Shown here: piece after piece, positions 43,724 through 51,832 of the stretch | Position numbering within the stretch: the first letter of the stretch is position 1 | Layout of the letters: every line of letters starts with the position of its first letter | Assembly: GCF_900106745.1 (NCBI RefSeq) | Contig: NZ_FNNV01000001.1 | Location: forward strand, 248,001 to 312,000 | DNA from: Paenibacillus sp. CF384 | GTDB taxonomy: Bacteria > Bacillota > Bacilli > Paenibacillales > Paenibacillaceae | Direction: 5' to 3' | Length of the DNA stretch: 64,000 nucleotides | The notes under the pieces: generated by a model | Database searches by the model: none | The model's input: only the letters and a program-made list of their open reading frames with translations | Told to the model about the DNA's origin: nothing | Translations under genes and position numbers: made by a program

Positions 43724-45115
43724 ATGGAGCACTATGAGGTCATTATTATCGGGTTCGGAAAAGGCGGGAAAACGTTAGCCGCAGCATTAGCCGATCGTGG
43801 TCAGAAAGTTGCAGTAATCGAGCAATCCAAGATGATGTATGGGGGAACTTGTATTAATATCGGGTGCATACCGACAAAGTCGTTGGTGCATCATTCCAAC
43901 CTTTCCCGACTCAAGAAGCTGTCGAGTTTCGAGGAAAAAGCGGCTGAATACCATTCAGCCATCGATAAGAAAACGAATTTAATCGCTGCATTAAGGCAAA
44001 AGAACTTCGAGAACCTCGATAAGAAAGAAGCGGTTACGCTCTATTCGGGTAAAGCTTCATTTACATCCCAACATGAAATTTCTGTCCAAACGGAGAGTGG
44101 CGCCATCTCGTTACATGGCGAGCGGATCTACATCAATACCGGCGCCTCCATTATCATTCCCGATATTGATGGCATTCAAGAAAGCCAGCGTGTATACACC
44201 AGCACGACATTGATGGAAGAGACAGCTCTTCCCAAGCGCCTCGTCATTATTGGTGCCGGTTATATCGGATTGGAATTCGCCTCCATGTATGCCGGATTTG
44301 GTTCCGAGGTTATCGTTCTGGATTCGCATCGCGATCTGCTAGAAAGGGAAGATCGGGACATTGCGCAAGCGATACGAAACACATTAGAGAAGCGCGGTGT
44401 AGACTTCCGTTACGGGGCAATCATTCAATCCGTGATTGATACAGAACATGAAACAGCGGTTACTTATATGGAAGACGATCAGGTGCGGCAAGTATCAGTG
44501 GATGCTGTCTTAGTGGCGGCCGGAAGAAAACCGAATATCGATGGCTTACAGCTCTCAAGCGCAGGTATAGCGATTACCGATCGAGGCGCAATCCAAGTGG
44601 ACGAGAATTTGCAAACAACTGTCCCTCATATTTTCGCGATGGGCGATGTCACAGGCGGTCTGCAATTCACGTATATTTCGCTGGATGACCAACGGATAAT
44701 CATGGATCATTTATATGGACACAAAAGTCGGACAACCCGTGATCGAAAATTCGTTCCTTATTCCGTCTTTATCGACCCACCGTTGTCTCGCGTAGGATTA
44801 ACCGAACAAGAAGCCATCGCACAAGGATATGAAGTGAAAATTGCGGTTTTACAAGCCGCCGCCATACCTCGGGCCAAATTAAGCGAAGAGACAGAGGGGC
44901 TCTTGAAAGCGGTCGTAGATGCACAAACAGATCTAATCTTAGGCTGTTCTTTATTCTGTGCCGACTCTCACGAGATGATTAATATCGTTCAAATTGCGAT
45001 GCAAACCGAACAGTCCTATACCTTCCTAAGGGATCATATCTTCACGCATCCTTCGATGAGCGAATCCTTGAATGATTTATTTCAATTGATTTCGCACGGA
45101 TCGTCACGACAATAA
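43724..45115 (+). CDS. rclA: RclA-like pyridine nucleotide-disulfide oxidoreductase
   Basis: A 463-residue flavoprotein. Its opening IIGFGKGGKTLA and MYGGTCINIGCIPTK (redox-active Cys pair), the NAD(P)H site GAGYIGLEFASMYAGFGS, and the C-terminal SLDDQRIIMD, YSVFIDPPLSRVG and FTHPSMSESLNDLF closely follow E. coli RclA. RclA protects against hypochlorous acid and has been shown to reduce hypothiocyanous acid. ATG 43724 follows AAGGAGGAG. In E. coli the gene is under the AraC-type RclR; here it has a Crp/Fnr-type operator with class II spacing instead. A GNAT gene follows 42 bp later. RclA itself is the most informative member of the proposed regulon. Confidence 0.92.
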   Translation: MEHYEVIIIGFGKGGKTLAAALADRGQKVAVIEQSKMMYGGTCINIGCIPTKSLVHHSNLSRLKKLSSFEEKAAEYHSAIDKKTNLIAALRQKNFENLDKKEAVTLYSGKASFTSQHEISVQTESGAISLHGERIYINTGASIIIPDIDGIQESQRVYTSTTLMEETALPKRLVIIGAGYIGLEFASMYAGFGSEVIVLDSHRDLLEREDRDIAQAIRNTLEKRGVDFRYGAIIQSVIDTEHETAVTYMEDDQVRQVSVDAVLVAAGRKPNIDGLQLSSAGIAITDRGAIQVDENLQTTVPHIFAMGDVTGGLQFTYISLDDQRIIMDHLYGHKSRTTRDRKFVPYSVFIDPPLSRVGLTEQEAIAQGYEVKIAVLQAAAIPRAKLSEETEGLLKAVVDAQTDLILGCSLFCADSHEMINIVQIAMQTEQSYTFLRDHIFTHPSMSESLNDLFQLISHGSSRQ

Positions 45116-45157
45116 TCAAAGCGCAGAATCGGCGGGAGAACGGGGAGAAACTGGGGA

Positions 45158-45631
45158 ATGATTAAAACGTATGAGGCGAAATATAAACAGGAAATCGTCG
45201 ATTTGGTTCTTTACGTTCAGAATTCGGAATTTCATTTGAATATCGGCATTGAGGAGCAATCCGATATTCTTGACATACCAACGTATTACTTGGCTGACGG
45301 AGGCAACTTCTGGGTCGCTTTGAATGAAGCCGGGAACGTGATCGGAACCATTGGATTGCAGCAACTCACCGAGGAGCTTTACATCTTGAAGAAGTTTTTT
45401 ATCTATAGCGATTACCGAGGCAAGGCATTTTCGCTTGAACTTTTCAATGAATTAATTATTTATGCGAAGAAGCAGGGTATAAAGACGGTCATCCTAGATA
45501 CGCCTTCCATTGCAACACGATCGCATCGCTTTTACGAAAAGAACGGATTTAAGGGAATATCCAAACAAGACTTGCCGGTTCATTATGACTATCCGGACCG
45601 GGACTCATTACTTTATCGACTGAATTTATGA
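45158..45631 (+). CDS. GNAT family N-acetyltransferase
   Basis: A 157-residue acetyltransferase of the GNAT fold; the acetyl-CoA loop region is KKFFIYSDYRGKAFSLELFNELI, and SHRFYEKNGFKGI is the usual C-terminal motif. The start has a weak GGGGA site. It lies 42 bp after the RclA-like gene and is probably co-transcribed. A dead fragment of its first codons at 17.48 kb shows that the gene was once also present beside cupin copy 1. The acceptor substrate is unknown. Confidence 0.87.
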   Translation: MIKTYEAKYKQEIVDLVLYVQNSEFHLNIGIEEQSDILDIPTYYLADGGNFWVALNEAGNVIGTIGLQQLTEELYILKKFFIYSDYRGKAFSLELFNELIIYAKKQGIKTVILDTPSIATRSHRFYEKNGFKGISKQDLPVHYDYPDRDSLLYRLNL

Positions 45632-45645
45632 TGCAAGCTGCTCCG

Positions 45646-45659
45646 GTAATCTAAATTAC
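45646..45659 (+). promoter_or_regulatory. Crp/Fnr-type operator for ABM copy 2
   Basis: GTAATCTAAATTAC, perfect match; TATGAT at 45682-45687 starts 36 nt after its first base. Confidence 0.8.
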
Positions 45660-45811
45660 TGAGAAATCATTCATTTCGAGTTATGATTTCTTCATCCTTT
45701 TGGAACCAAAAAGGCTGCAGCTGCAAAGTATCATCGTGATTAGTGAAGTAAATAATAATCACAGTCAAAGTTAGGATTCGAACCAAGTACAACACAATAG
45801 GAGGAGTCATC

Positions 45812-46141
45812 ATGTCCAATCAACAAGTCCAACTGAATATTAGATTTACGGCTAAACCGGGGAAAAAAGATGAATTTCGCAAGGAGTTATCTTCTCTTAT
45901 CGAAGAGATGTCATCCGAGAAGTCATTCATCAGCGCCATCGTCTCTGATGACTTGGATCAGCCTGATGTCTTGGTCATTTATGAAACATGGCAAGGCACG
46001 AGAGAGAGCTGGCTTGCTGAAGAATTCACAAAGCCATATCGCAAGAATTACGAAGGAACACTGGGTAATTTAATCGTTGACAGAAGCATTAGTTGGCTAG
46101 AACCGAAGGCCGAATGGGGAAGTCAAATAACGAAGGTATAA
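45812..46141 (+). CDS. ABM-domain monooxygenase-like protein (copy 2)
   Basis: A 109-residue ABM-fold protein, about 35-40% identical to the product of 20165-20512; shared motifs are VIYETWQGTRESWLAEE and AEWGSQIT. ATG 45812 follows AGGAGGAG. Unlike copy 1 it has a perfect operator and TATGAT promoter. A TCAGGCAG-family terminator follows, then the PNPOx-like gene. Role in quinol or heme-type oxidation is possible but unproven. Confidence 0.87.
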   Translation: MSNQQVQLNIRFTAKPGKKDEFRKELSSLIEEMSSEKSFISAIVSDDLDQPDVLVIYETWQGTRESWLAEEFTKPYRKNYEGTLGNLIVDRSISWLEPKAEWGSQITKV

Positions 46142-46182
46142 GTCATTCATGGCCCAAATTTAATCTTTCATTCCATTCAATT

Positions 46183-46222
46183 AGGCAGAGGAGTCTGTAT
46201 CATACAGCTCCCTGCCTTATTT
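46183..46222 (+). terminator. Terminator after ABM copy 2 (TCAGGCAG family)
   Basis: AGGCAGAGGAG / CTCCCTGCCT with a 14-base loop; near-identical stem to that at 7522-7557. Confidence 0.72.
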
Positions 46223-46252
46223 CCATATTTCGGCGTACGGAGGGGAAACAAC

Positions 46253-47155
46253 ATGCAGGACGTGTTTCATGAGGGTGAACGGATGGTTCAACGTTTGACG
46301 GGAGAAAGCTGGATTGCCCAGCAGAACGCACAAATGATCAGCAACCGGTTTTCGAATGGGGTGATAAACTTCCTGAAGTCGCAGCGGTTTGGGGTCATGT
46401 CGTTCATGGACCAACAAGGAAGCGTATGGGTGAGCTTCATTTCCGGAGAACCCGGGTTTATAAACGTGATGGATGAGCACCGGGCGGAGATTAGAGGCGT
46501 CTTGACAGACGACGGGTCAAACTCTGTGTCCGAGTCGCATCAAATCGGATTGCTTATTATCGATACGGAACGAAGGATCAGGCTGCGGTTAAACGGGGAA
46601 GCGACTAGAGAATCGAATCGAATCGTTGTTGTTGCGCAACAGATTTATGGGAACTGTCCGAAGTATATTCAGAAACGAGCGCTTCTTCAAGAAAAGAATC
46701 CTAATGCGGCACTACTAACATCCGAACATCGCGATAAACGACTGAACCGAGAGCAGGAGCGATGGATTTCAAATGCGGATACATTCTATATTGGCAGTGC
46801 GAATGATAATGGGGAAATGGACGTGTCCCACCGGGGAGGGAATCCGGGGTTTATTCATGTCGTTAATGCAGAGACGCTGCTGATTCCTGATTATCAAGGC
46901 AACTCGTTGTATAACACATTGGGAAATATCCAATCCAACCCTTCAACAGGATTGTTATTTATTGACTATGACCACGGTCATTTGCTTCAGTTGACTGGGG
47001 TAGCCAGTTTAATTTGGGGTGAATCAGCAACGGCTTCCTTCCCCGGTGCGGGATTACTGGTTAGATATGAAATCAGAGATGTAATTCAATTGGATAATGC
47101 CACTGAACTGAGGTGGGGAGATACGGAAATGTCGCCCTATAACCCGGTCTTATAG
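46253..47155 (+). CDS. Pyridoxamine 5'-phosphate oxidase (PNPOx)-like flavin protein
   Basis: A 300-residue protein with two PNPOx-like split-barrel parts: FGVMSFMDQQGSVWVSFISGEPGF near residue 45, and ADTFYIGSANDNGEMDVSHRGGNPGF near 180, with YQGNSLYNTLGNIQSNPSTGLLFIDY. Such proteins bind FMN or heme and include flavin reductases. ATG 46253 follows GGAGGGG. It lies 111 bp after ABM copy 2, past a terminator. A rearranged dead copy is at 17575-18335. Function unknown; a redox role is likely. Confidence 0.87.
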   Translation: MQDVFHEGERMVQRLTGESWIAQQNAQMISNRFSNGVINFLKSQRFGVMSFMDQQGSVWVSFISGEPGFINVMDEHRAEIRGVLTDDGSNSVSESHQIGLLIIDTERRIRLRLNGEATRESNRIVVVAQQIYGNCPKYIQKRALLQEKNPNAALLTSEHRDKRLNREQERWISNADTFYIGSANDNGEMDVSHRGGNPGFIHVVNAETLLIPDYQGNSLYNTLGNIQSNPSTGLLFIDYDHGHLLQLTGVASLIWGESATASFPGAGLLVRYEIRDVIQLDNATELRWGDTEMSPYNPVL

Positions 47156-47222
47156 AAGGGATCCTGTTGAAACAGAAATTGTCATGAGACAAGGAACCAA
47201 GTGCGCATCAAATACTACAACT

Positions 47223-47280
47223 GGGACATACTGGAGGTGATAAAGAAAGGGAGAATTGGAAATCATTCACGTACCATTAC
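47223..47280 (+). pseudogene. Scar of a gerA leader and start
   Basis: GGACATACTGG-AGG-GATAA and the bases that follow match the leader and first few codons of the intact gerA gene at 21121-21170, then the match ends. It indicates that gerA, gerC and the D-like gene were deleted here, leaving gerB. Confidence 0.65.
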
Positions 47281-47317
47281 CTCTTTGGTCATGAAGCAAG
47301 TAAAGGGGATTAAACAA

Positions 47318-48400
47318 GTGCAGGAGAAAATATCTCATTTTCAGTTAGGTTGTTTGTTATTCGGATTTATTGCCGGTTTCGAAAGTTTGTTTCTAACCGA
47401 AGCGAAGCTAATGAAACAAGATGTTTGGATTGCTAATGTATTCAATTTTATAGCCGGAATCACGTTGTTATGGATCATTACGTATGTCCAACGTCAGTTC
47501 CCGAACCACAATTTGACTGAAATTTGCGATAAACTATTCGGAAAATGGATTAGCAAAGCATTTCTATGCTTATATTTACTTAGTAACTTGGAATCCGTCT
47601 CGGGAGGTTTTCGTGCAGTATCCATGTTCTACACGACGGTGATCCTGCCTAATACGCGATCGGATTATCTAATATTAATCTACGCGGCTTGTTCGACTTA
47701 TGCCGTATATATTGGTCTGGGCACATTAGCACGAACAAACTTGGTTATTATCCCGTTTTTTTTAATCGGTTTTCTAGCCACTTGCTTATTTATTATTCCA
47801 GAGGTTCAAACGAACCCGTTCCTTCCTCCGCTCCAAAGCTCAAAAGAGAACATGGTTATCGGAAGTATGCATTTGTTTACGTTTACCTTCTCGCAGATGA
47901 TTACATTTGGCTTTCTCATGTCGCGGGTTGAAAATAAGAATAAAATTTTCTCGTCCGGTTCCTTGGCAATTTTGATGTCGAGTTTATACTTGGTGATGAT
48001 TTCCTACTTGACTCTAAGTTCTTTAGGGTTTAATTACGTCGAAACCTCGACATACCCGTTCTTCTCAACGATTCAATTGGTGAAATTAGGGGAGTATTTG
48101 GAAAGGATTGAAATCCTTTTAATCGGGCTGTGGACCGTTCTTAACATGGTTTATATTATCGTGATGCAATACGTGTTTACTCTTGTGGCAGGGCATGTCT
48201 TCGGAATATCTAAGATGAGGCCGTTTGTATTGGTAATCGGGCTCCTATTCTTTGCTCATGCCTCCAAGAGCTTTATTCGCACCGCAGATCACTTCACCTA
48301 TGGCACTAAAATTTATACGCTCTCTTCCTTGCTCCCCTGTATCGTTTTCCCCTTAGTGTTAGTAGTGATGACATTGATTAAGAAGAAGAGGGTACAATGA
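47318..48400 (+). CDS. Orphan spore germination subunit B (GerAB family)
   Basis: A 360-residue membrane protein about 75% identical to the gerB product of 24055-25152, colinear through all ten or so hydrophobic segments. GTG 47318 (AAAGGGGAT 7 bp upstream) gives the same N-terminus as the paralogue (EKISHFQLGCLLFGFIAGFES). No A or C subunit gene accompanies it; only a gerA start scar lies upstream. It could still join subunits of the other receptor and change germinant specificity, or be on the way to loss. The frame is intact. Confidence 0.9.
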   Translation: MQEKISHFQLGCLLFGFIAGFESLFLTEAKLMKQDVWIANVFNFIAGITLLWIITYVQRQFPNHNLTEICDKLFGKWISKAFLCLYLLSNLESVSGGFRAVSMFYTTVILPNTRSDYLILIYAACSTYAVYIGLGTLARTNLVIIPFFLIGFLATCLFIIPEVQTNPFLPPLQSSKENMVIGSMHLFTFTFSQMITFGFLMSRVENKNKIFSSGSLAILMSSLYLVMISYLTLSSLGFNYVETSTYPFFSTIQLVKLGEYLERIEILLIGLWTVLNMVYIIVMQYVFTLVAGHVFGISKMRPFVLVIGLLFFAHASKSFIRTADHFTYGTKIYTLSSLLPCIVFPLVLVVMTLIKKKRVQ

Positions 48401-48412
48401 AGATGAAGGCGT

Positions 48413-49573
48413 TTAGTACGCGCTCTTATTCAAGTTTGAGAGTGTTATAGTAAAGGTAGACCCTTGCTCAAATTCGCTATCCACCGATATTCTCCAACCA
48501 TGCTTCTCAATAATCGTTTTGACAATGGATAAACCAAGTCCGACTCCTCCGGATTTACGAGAACGCGATTTATTAATTCGGTAAAAGGGTTCGAAAATCT
48601 GTTGCATTTCATCGCTTGGAATGCCATTGCCTGAATCCGATATCGTTATTTTCCCTGTATTGTTTTCAACTTCAGTCTTAATCCGAATTTGTCCGCCATG
48701 CTTATTATATTTGGCTGCATTCTCCACCAAATTGAAAAAAGCCCTATACAGCAGGACCTGATTGCCGAGTACACTCAGGAGTCCGCAGCCAAGCTCTGTT
48801 TCAATCTGCTTCTCTTCAAGAATCGGATGGAGTTCACTGGTAATGGATTCAAACATCTCGCGCAGGTTAATGGAAGCGATGTCCAACCGCTCCTGCTCGT
48901 CATACAGAGTCATTAGATCATCGACTACGGAAATCAATCGATTCACATTTCGATCTGTTGTCGCTAGTGTTTCTGCGTAATCTGATAGTGAAGGATGCTC
49001 CTCGATATGAAGGACCTGTATACCGGCATTAATTATAGCCAATGGGGTTTTAAGTTCATGGGCTACATTAGCAGAAAATCGTTTTTGTTGTGAAAATGAT
49101 TTTTCTAACCGGTCCAGCATAATATTGAATGAATGTCCCAGTCTACCTACCTCATCATTTGTATTCAATATAGGAACGCGATCACGTAAATCATCCTCGG
49201 TTATGGCAGAGATCGTATGGCTTAAGTTATGAATTGGACGTAGTGACCTGCCTGCGAAGAGATACACCATACCCATTCCGAGTATGGTAACAATAAACAT
49301 AATGATTATACTGGTTTTATCAAACTTTTGTTTGGCTTCAGTAACCGCCTTTGCGGACAATTCGGCCTGAGGGACTGTTATCAAGGGTAGAGGAGTATCA
49401 ATCTCTGCTATGGAAAGGTGTGCTGAAATCGGGCCAGCAGCCGTTAAGTAAGTGAATTGAGAATGTGCATTATAGGAAGCGGTAATGGTTAGGATAATAG
49501 AACAAAAGATTAGTATGGCACCGGCAAGCAAGGTGATACGTAATCGTAAGGAAATTCCACGTGCAAATTTCAT
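48413..49573 (-). CDS. Sensor histidine kinase
   Basis: A 386-residue kinase: N-terminal membrane segment (LRITLLAGAILIFCSIILTI), an external domain of about 60 residues, second segment (IIIMFIVTILGMGMVYLFAG), HAMP (RPIHNLSHTISAITEDDL), phospho-His in NVAHELKTPLAIINAG, and N and G boxes (NLVENAAKYN, GVGLGLSIVKTII). ATG 49573 overlaps the regulator stop (ATGA). It is convergent with the orphan gerB, 12 bp apart. With the regulator and the small secreted protein it forms an operon; the stimulus is unknown. Confidence 0.93.
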   Translation of the reverse strand: MKFARGISLRLRITLLAGAILIFCSIILTITASYNAHSQFTYLTAAGPISAHLSIAEIDTPLPLITVPQAELSAKAVTEAKQKFDKTSIIIMFIVTILGMGMVYLFAGRSLRPIHNLSHTISAITEDDLRDRVPILNTNDEVGRLGHSFNIMLDRLEKSFSQQKRFSANVAHELKTPLAIINAGIQVLHIEEHPSLSDYAETLATTDRNVNRLISVVDDLMTLYDEQERLDIASINLREMFESITSELHPILEEKQIETELGCGLLSVLGNQVLLYRAFFNLVENAAKYNKHGGQIRIKTEVENNTGKITISDSGNGIPSDEMQQIFEPFYRINKSRSRKSGGVGLGLSIVKTIIEKHGWRISVDSEFEQGSTFTITLSNLNKSAY

Positions 49574-50250
49574 TCTAATGCCTCCTCAATTTTATAACCC
49601 CTGCCGCGAACATTGGAAATCAGTTCTTTTTCACAATGAGCTTCGACCAGTTTCTTTTTTATCGCATGAATGTGGTACTTTAAAGTGTCAGGAAATATTT
49701 CAGCATTGCTCTCACTGGTGTGATTAATCAATCTTGCCGCACTGATAACTTGTCCTTTTAGAAGCATTAGGTATTCCAATATGGCAAACTCTTTTTTGGT
49801 AAGCGGAAGACTATGCTCATGATAAGAAACCATTTTCGTAGACATATTTAAGCGAAGGCCACCGCAAGTAAGTTCATTTCCTTGCTGAATATATGTAATA
49901 CGTGACAAGGTTCGTATTCTTGCTTCTAGCTCGAGAAAATCAAAAGGTTTCGTCAAATAATCGTTTGCGCCTAAGTCCAAGCCCTTTACTCGTTCTTCAA
50001 TCGCATTCCGCGCGGACAAAATCAATATTTTTGTCTCTTTATCCTTTTGCCTGATGTACTGCAAAACCTCTAAGCCATCAAGTTCGGGCAGATTGATATC
50101 GAGGACGATCACATCATACGCATTGACTTTATAGTAGTCCAACGCTTCTTCGCCATCGTATGCCTGGTCCACAGCGTAACCGCTCTTGTGCAGCCCGCGT
50201 TTAACAATCGTTGATAAGTCTTCCTCATCTTCAACAAGCAATATTTTCAT
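49570..50250 (-). CDS. OmpR-family response regulator
   Basis: A 226-residue regulator with receiver domain (ILLVEDEEDL, phosphoacceptor Asp in VIVLDINLPELDG, LILSARN, LTKPF) and winged-helix domain (LTKKEFAILEYLMLLKG, YHIHAIKKKLVE, RGRGYKIE). ATG 50250 follows ATGGAGGC; the frame extends to 50349 but into the upstream gene's end. It overlaps the kinase start by 4 bp. The small secreted protein gene precedes it by 61 bp. Confidence 0.93.
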   Translation of the reverse strand: MKILLVEDEEDLSTIVKRGLHKSGYAVDQAYDGEEALDYYKVNAYDVIVLDINLPELDGLEVLQYIRQKDKETKILILSARNAIEERVKGLDLGANDYLTKPFDFLELEARIRTLSRITYIQQGNELTCGGLRLNMSTKMVSYHEHSLPLTKKEFAILEYLMLLKGQVISAARLINHTSESNAEIFPDTLKYHIHAIKKKLVEAHCEKELISNVRGRGYKIEEALE

Positions 50251-50311
50251 GATGCCTCCATATATGCAATAAGGTGAGCAACTTAACGCTGCCCACCTTC
50301 TAGTCGGTTGG

Positions 50312-50692
50312 TTATTTTGCTGCTTGCGTTTTGCCAGTAAGATCTTCAAGGGGAATAACCTTTGTAACCGTTAAAGTTCCTGCATTGGCACTGCCGATAA
50401 TCTCATCTGAGTCAATGCTCTTGGTGTCGGCGATTGAGAGCGAAGTTGGGTTACTTTGTCCCGGAGCAGTCGTTTTCCCAGTCATTTGTTTCAACTCCGA
50501 CAGTTGGATGGTACCCGCGACTTTTAAATCCTTTGCATTACCCTGATGAGATTTCGCTATAACCTCATTCAAGTTCACGCCTTTGGCTACTGTCAATGTG
50601 GCAACCTTTGTTGCCGCAAATGCGGAGGTACCGCCAATAGCCATAATCGCGGTTAAAGCAATGCCTACAATCTTTGTTTTCTTAAGTAACAT
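50312..50692 (-). CDS. Small secreted protein, 126 residues, unknown
   Basis: Not recognised. A clear signal peptide (LLKKTKIVGIALTAIMAIGGTSAFA, cleavage after AFA) is followed by a ~100-residue Thr/Leu/Lys-rich mature part with two similar segments, VATLTVAKGVNLNEVI and GTLTVTKVIPLEDL, that may be repeats, and no cysteine. ATG 50692 follows GAGGAGAT. It lies just upstream of a two-component system on the same strand with a weak hairpin between, so it is a candidate signal or modulator for that kinase. This is inference from position only. Confidence 0.75.
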   Translation of the reverse strand: MLLKKTKIVGIALTAIMAIGGTSAFAATKVATLTVAKGVNLNEVIAKSHQGNAKDLKVAGTIQLSELKQMTGKTTAPGQSNPTSLSIADTKSIDSDEIIGSANAGTLTVTKVIPLEDLTGKTQAAK

Positions 50693-50872
50693 ATGGATAT
50701 CTCCTCTAATTTTAAGTTTGTCTATCGAGGTTGCGCAACCTGCAAAAAAAGTATATCAATCCAATGGTTGAGAAATCGTTAGTTTTCAAAAGCATTTTTC
50801 TGATTCTTAAGTAGGCTACCAGTTCATAACTATAGGAAGACGGTTAAACGCTGCAAGGAGGGAGAACTACAG

Positions 50873-51742
50873 ATGTCCTTGGCTGTGAAGTATAAGAAGA
50901 TGAACATCGAAGGGCAAGAAGTCTTCTTTCGCGAAGCAGGGAATCCACGGAACCCAGCCATTATTCTGCTTCATGGATTTCCTAGCTCTTCCCACATGTT
51001 TCGGGATTTGATACCTCAATTGTCTGATCGTTATTATGTCATAGCACCGGACTATCCTGGATACGGAAACAGTAGTATGCCTACAGTAGAGGAGTTCTCG
51101 TATACATTTGAACATCTTTCCTTGATTATCGAACAATTGATTAATCGACTTTGTATTTATCGGTATATTTTGTACTGCCATGATTACGGCGGCCCTATCG
51201 GTTTTAGACTTGCCATACGCCATCCGGAGCGAGTACTGGGTTTTGTAATTCAGAACGCAGTTGCGCATGCTATCGGGCTTGGACAGCCATTTGATTTGTT
51301 TAAGGCGCTTTGGGCAGATCCGAGTCCCGCAAACAAGACAGCGTTTGCCACGCTTGTCGATATCGAATTCACCAAGAAGCAATATACTTTTGGCGTATGC
51401 AATCCCTTTCTGATTAGTTCGGATGGGTATACAATGGACCAGTATTTCCTTGATCGACCCGGAAATGCGGCTATTCAATTGGCATTAGGCTACGATTACC
51501 GAAGTAATGTGGAACAATATCCGAAATGGCAGCAGTACTTGCGGACCTATCAGCCGCCTACCTTGATTGTTTGGGGTAAAAACGATTTTATATTCACCTT
51601 GGCAGGCGCGTATGCGCTCGAAAGGGAATTAACATGTGTAGAACTTGTGTTGTTATGCGGTGGGCACTTTGTCCTCGAAGAAGAGAGCTTCACGGTTGCT
51701 AGACTGATCGAATCCTTCTTTTGCCGGGTTTACGGATTCTAG
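50873..51742 (+). CDS. Alpha/beta hydrolase (epoxide hydrolase/haloalkane dehalogenase-like)
   Basis: A 289-residue hydrolase: oxyanion motif LLHGFPSSSHMF, nucleophile elbow CHDYGGPIG with Asp as nucleophile, second acid in WGKNDFIF and catalytic His in GGHFVLEE. An aspartate nucleophile points to epoxide hydrolase or dehalogenase chemistry rather than an esterase. The start has AAGGAGGGAG. It is divergent from the small secreted protein gene. It ends with a bidirectional terminator shared with the HbpS-like gene. Substrate unknown. Confidence 0.88.
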   Translation: MSLAVKYKKMNIEGQEVFFREAGNPRNPAIILLHGFPSSSHMFRDLIPQLSDRYYVIAPDYPGYGNSSMPTVEEFSYTFEHLSLIIEQLINRLCIYRYILYCHDYGGPIGFRLAIRHPERVLGFVIQNAVAHAIGLGQPFDLFKALWADPSPANKTAFATLVDIEFTKKQYTFGVCNPFLISSDGYTMDQYFLDRPGNAAIQLALGYDYRSNVEQYPKWQQYLRTYQPPTLIVWGKNDFIFTLAGAYALERELTCVELVLLCGGHFVLEEESFTVARLIESFFCRVYGF

Positions 51743-51765
51743 AGGAGCAATTCATACATGAACAA

Positions 51766-51802
51766 AAAAACGGATGGCGGTGTTCAGCCCATCCGTTTTT
51801 TG
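51766..51802. terminator. Bidirectional terminator
   Basis: Stem AAAAACGGATGG / CCATCCGTTTTT with an 11-base loop between convergent genes. Confidence 0.9.
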
Positions 51803-51832
51803 TGCTGCATGTTTAATCGATTGTCTTCTAAA

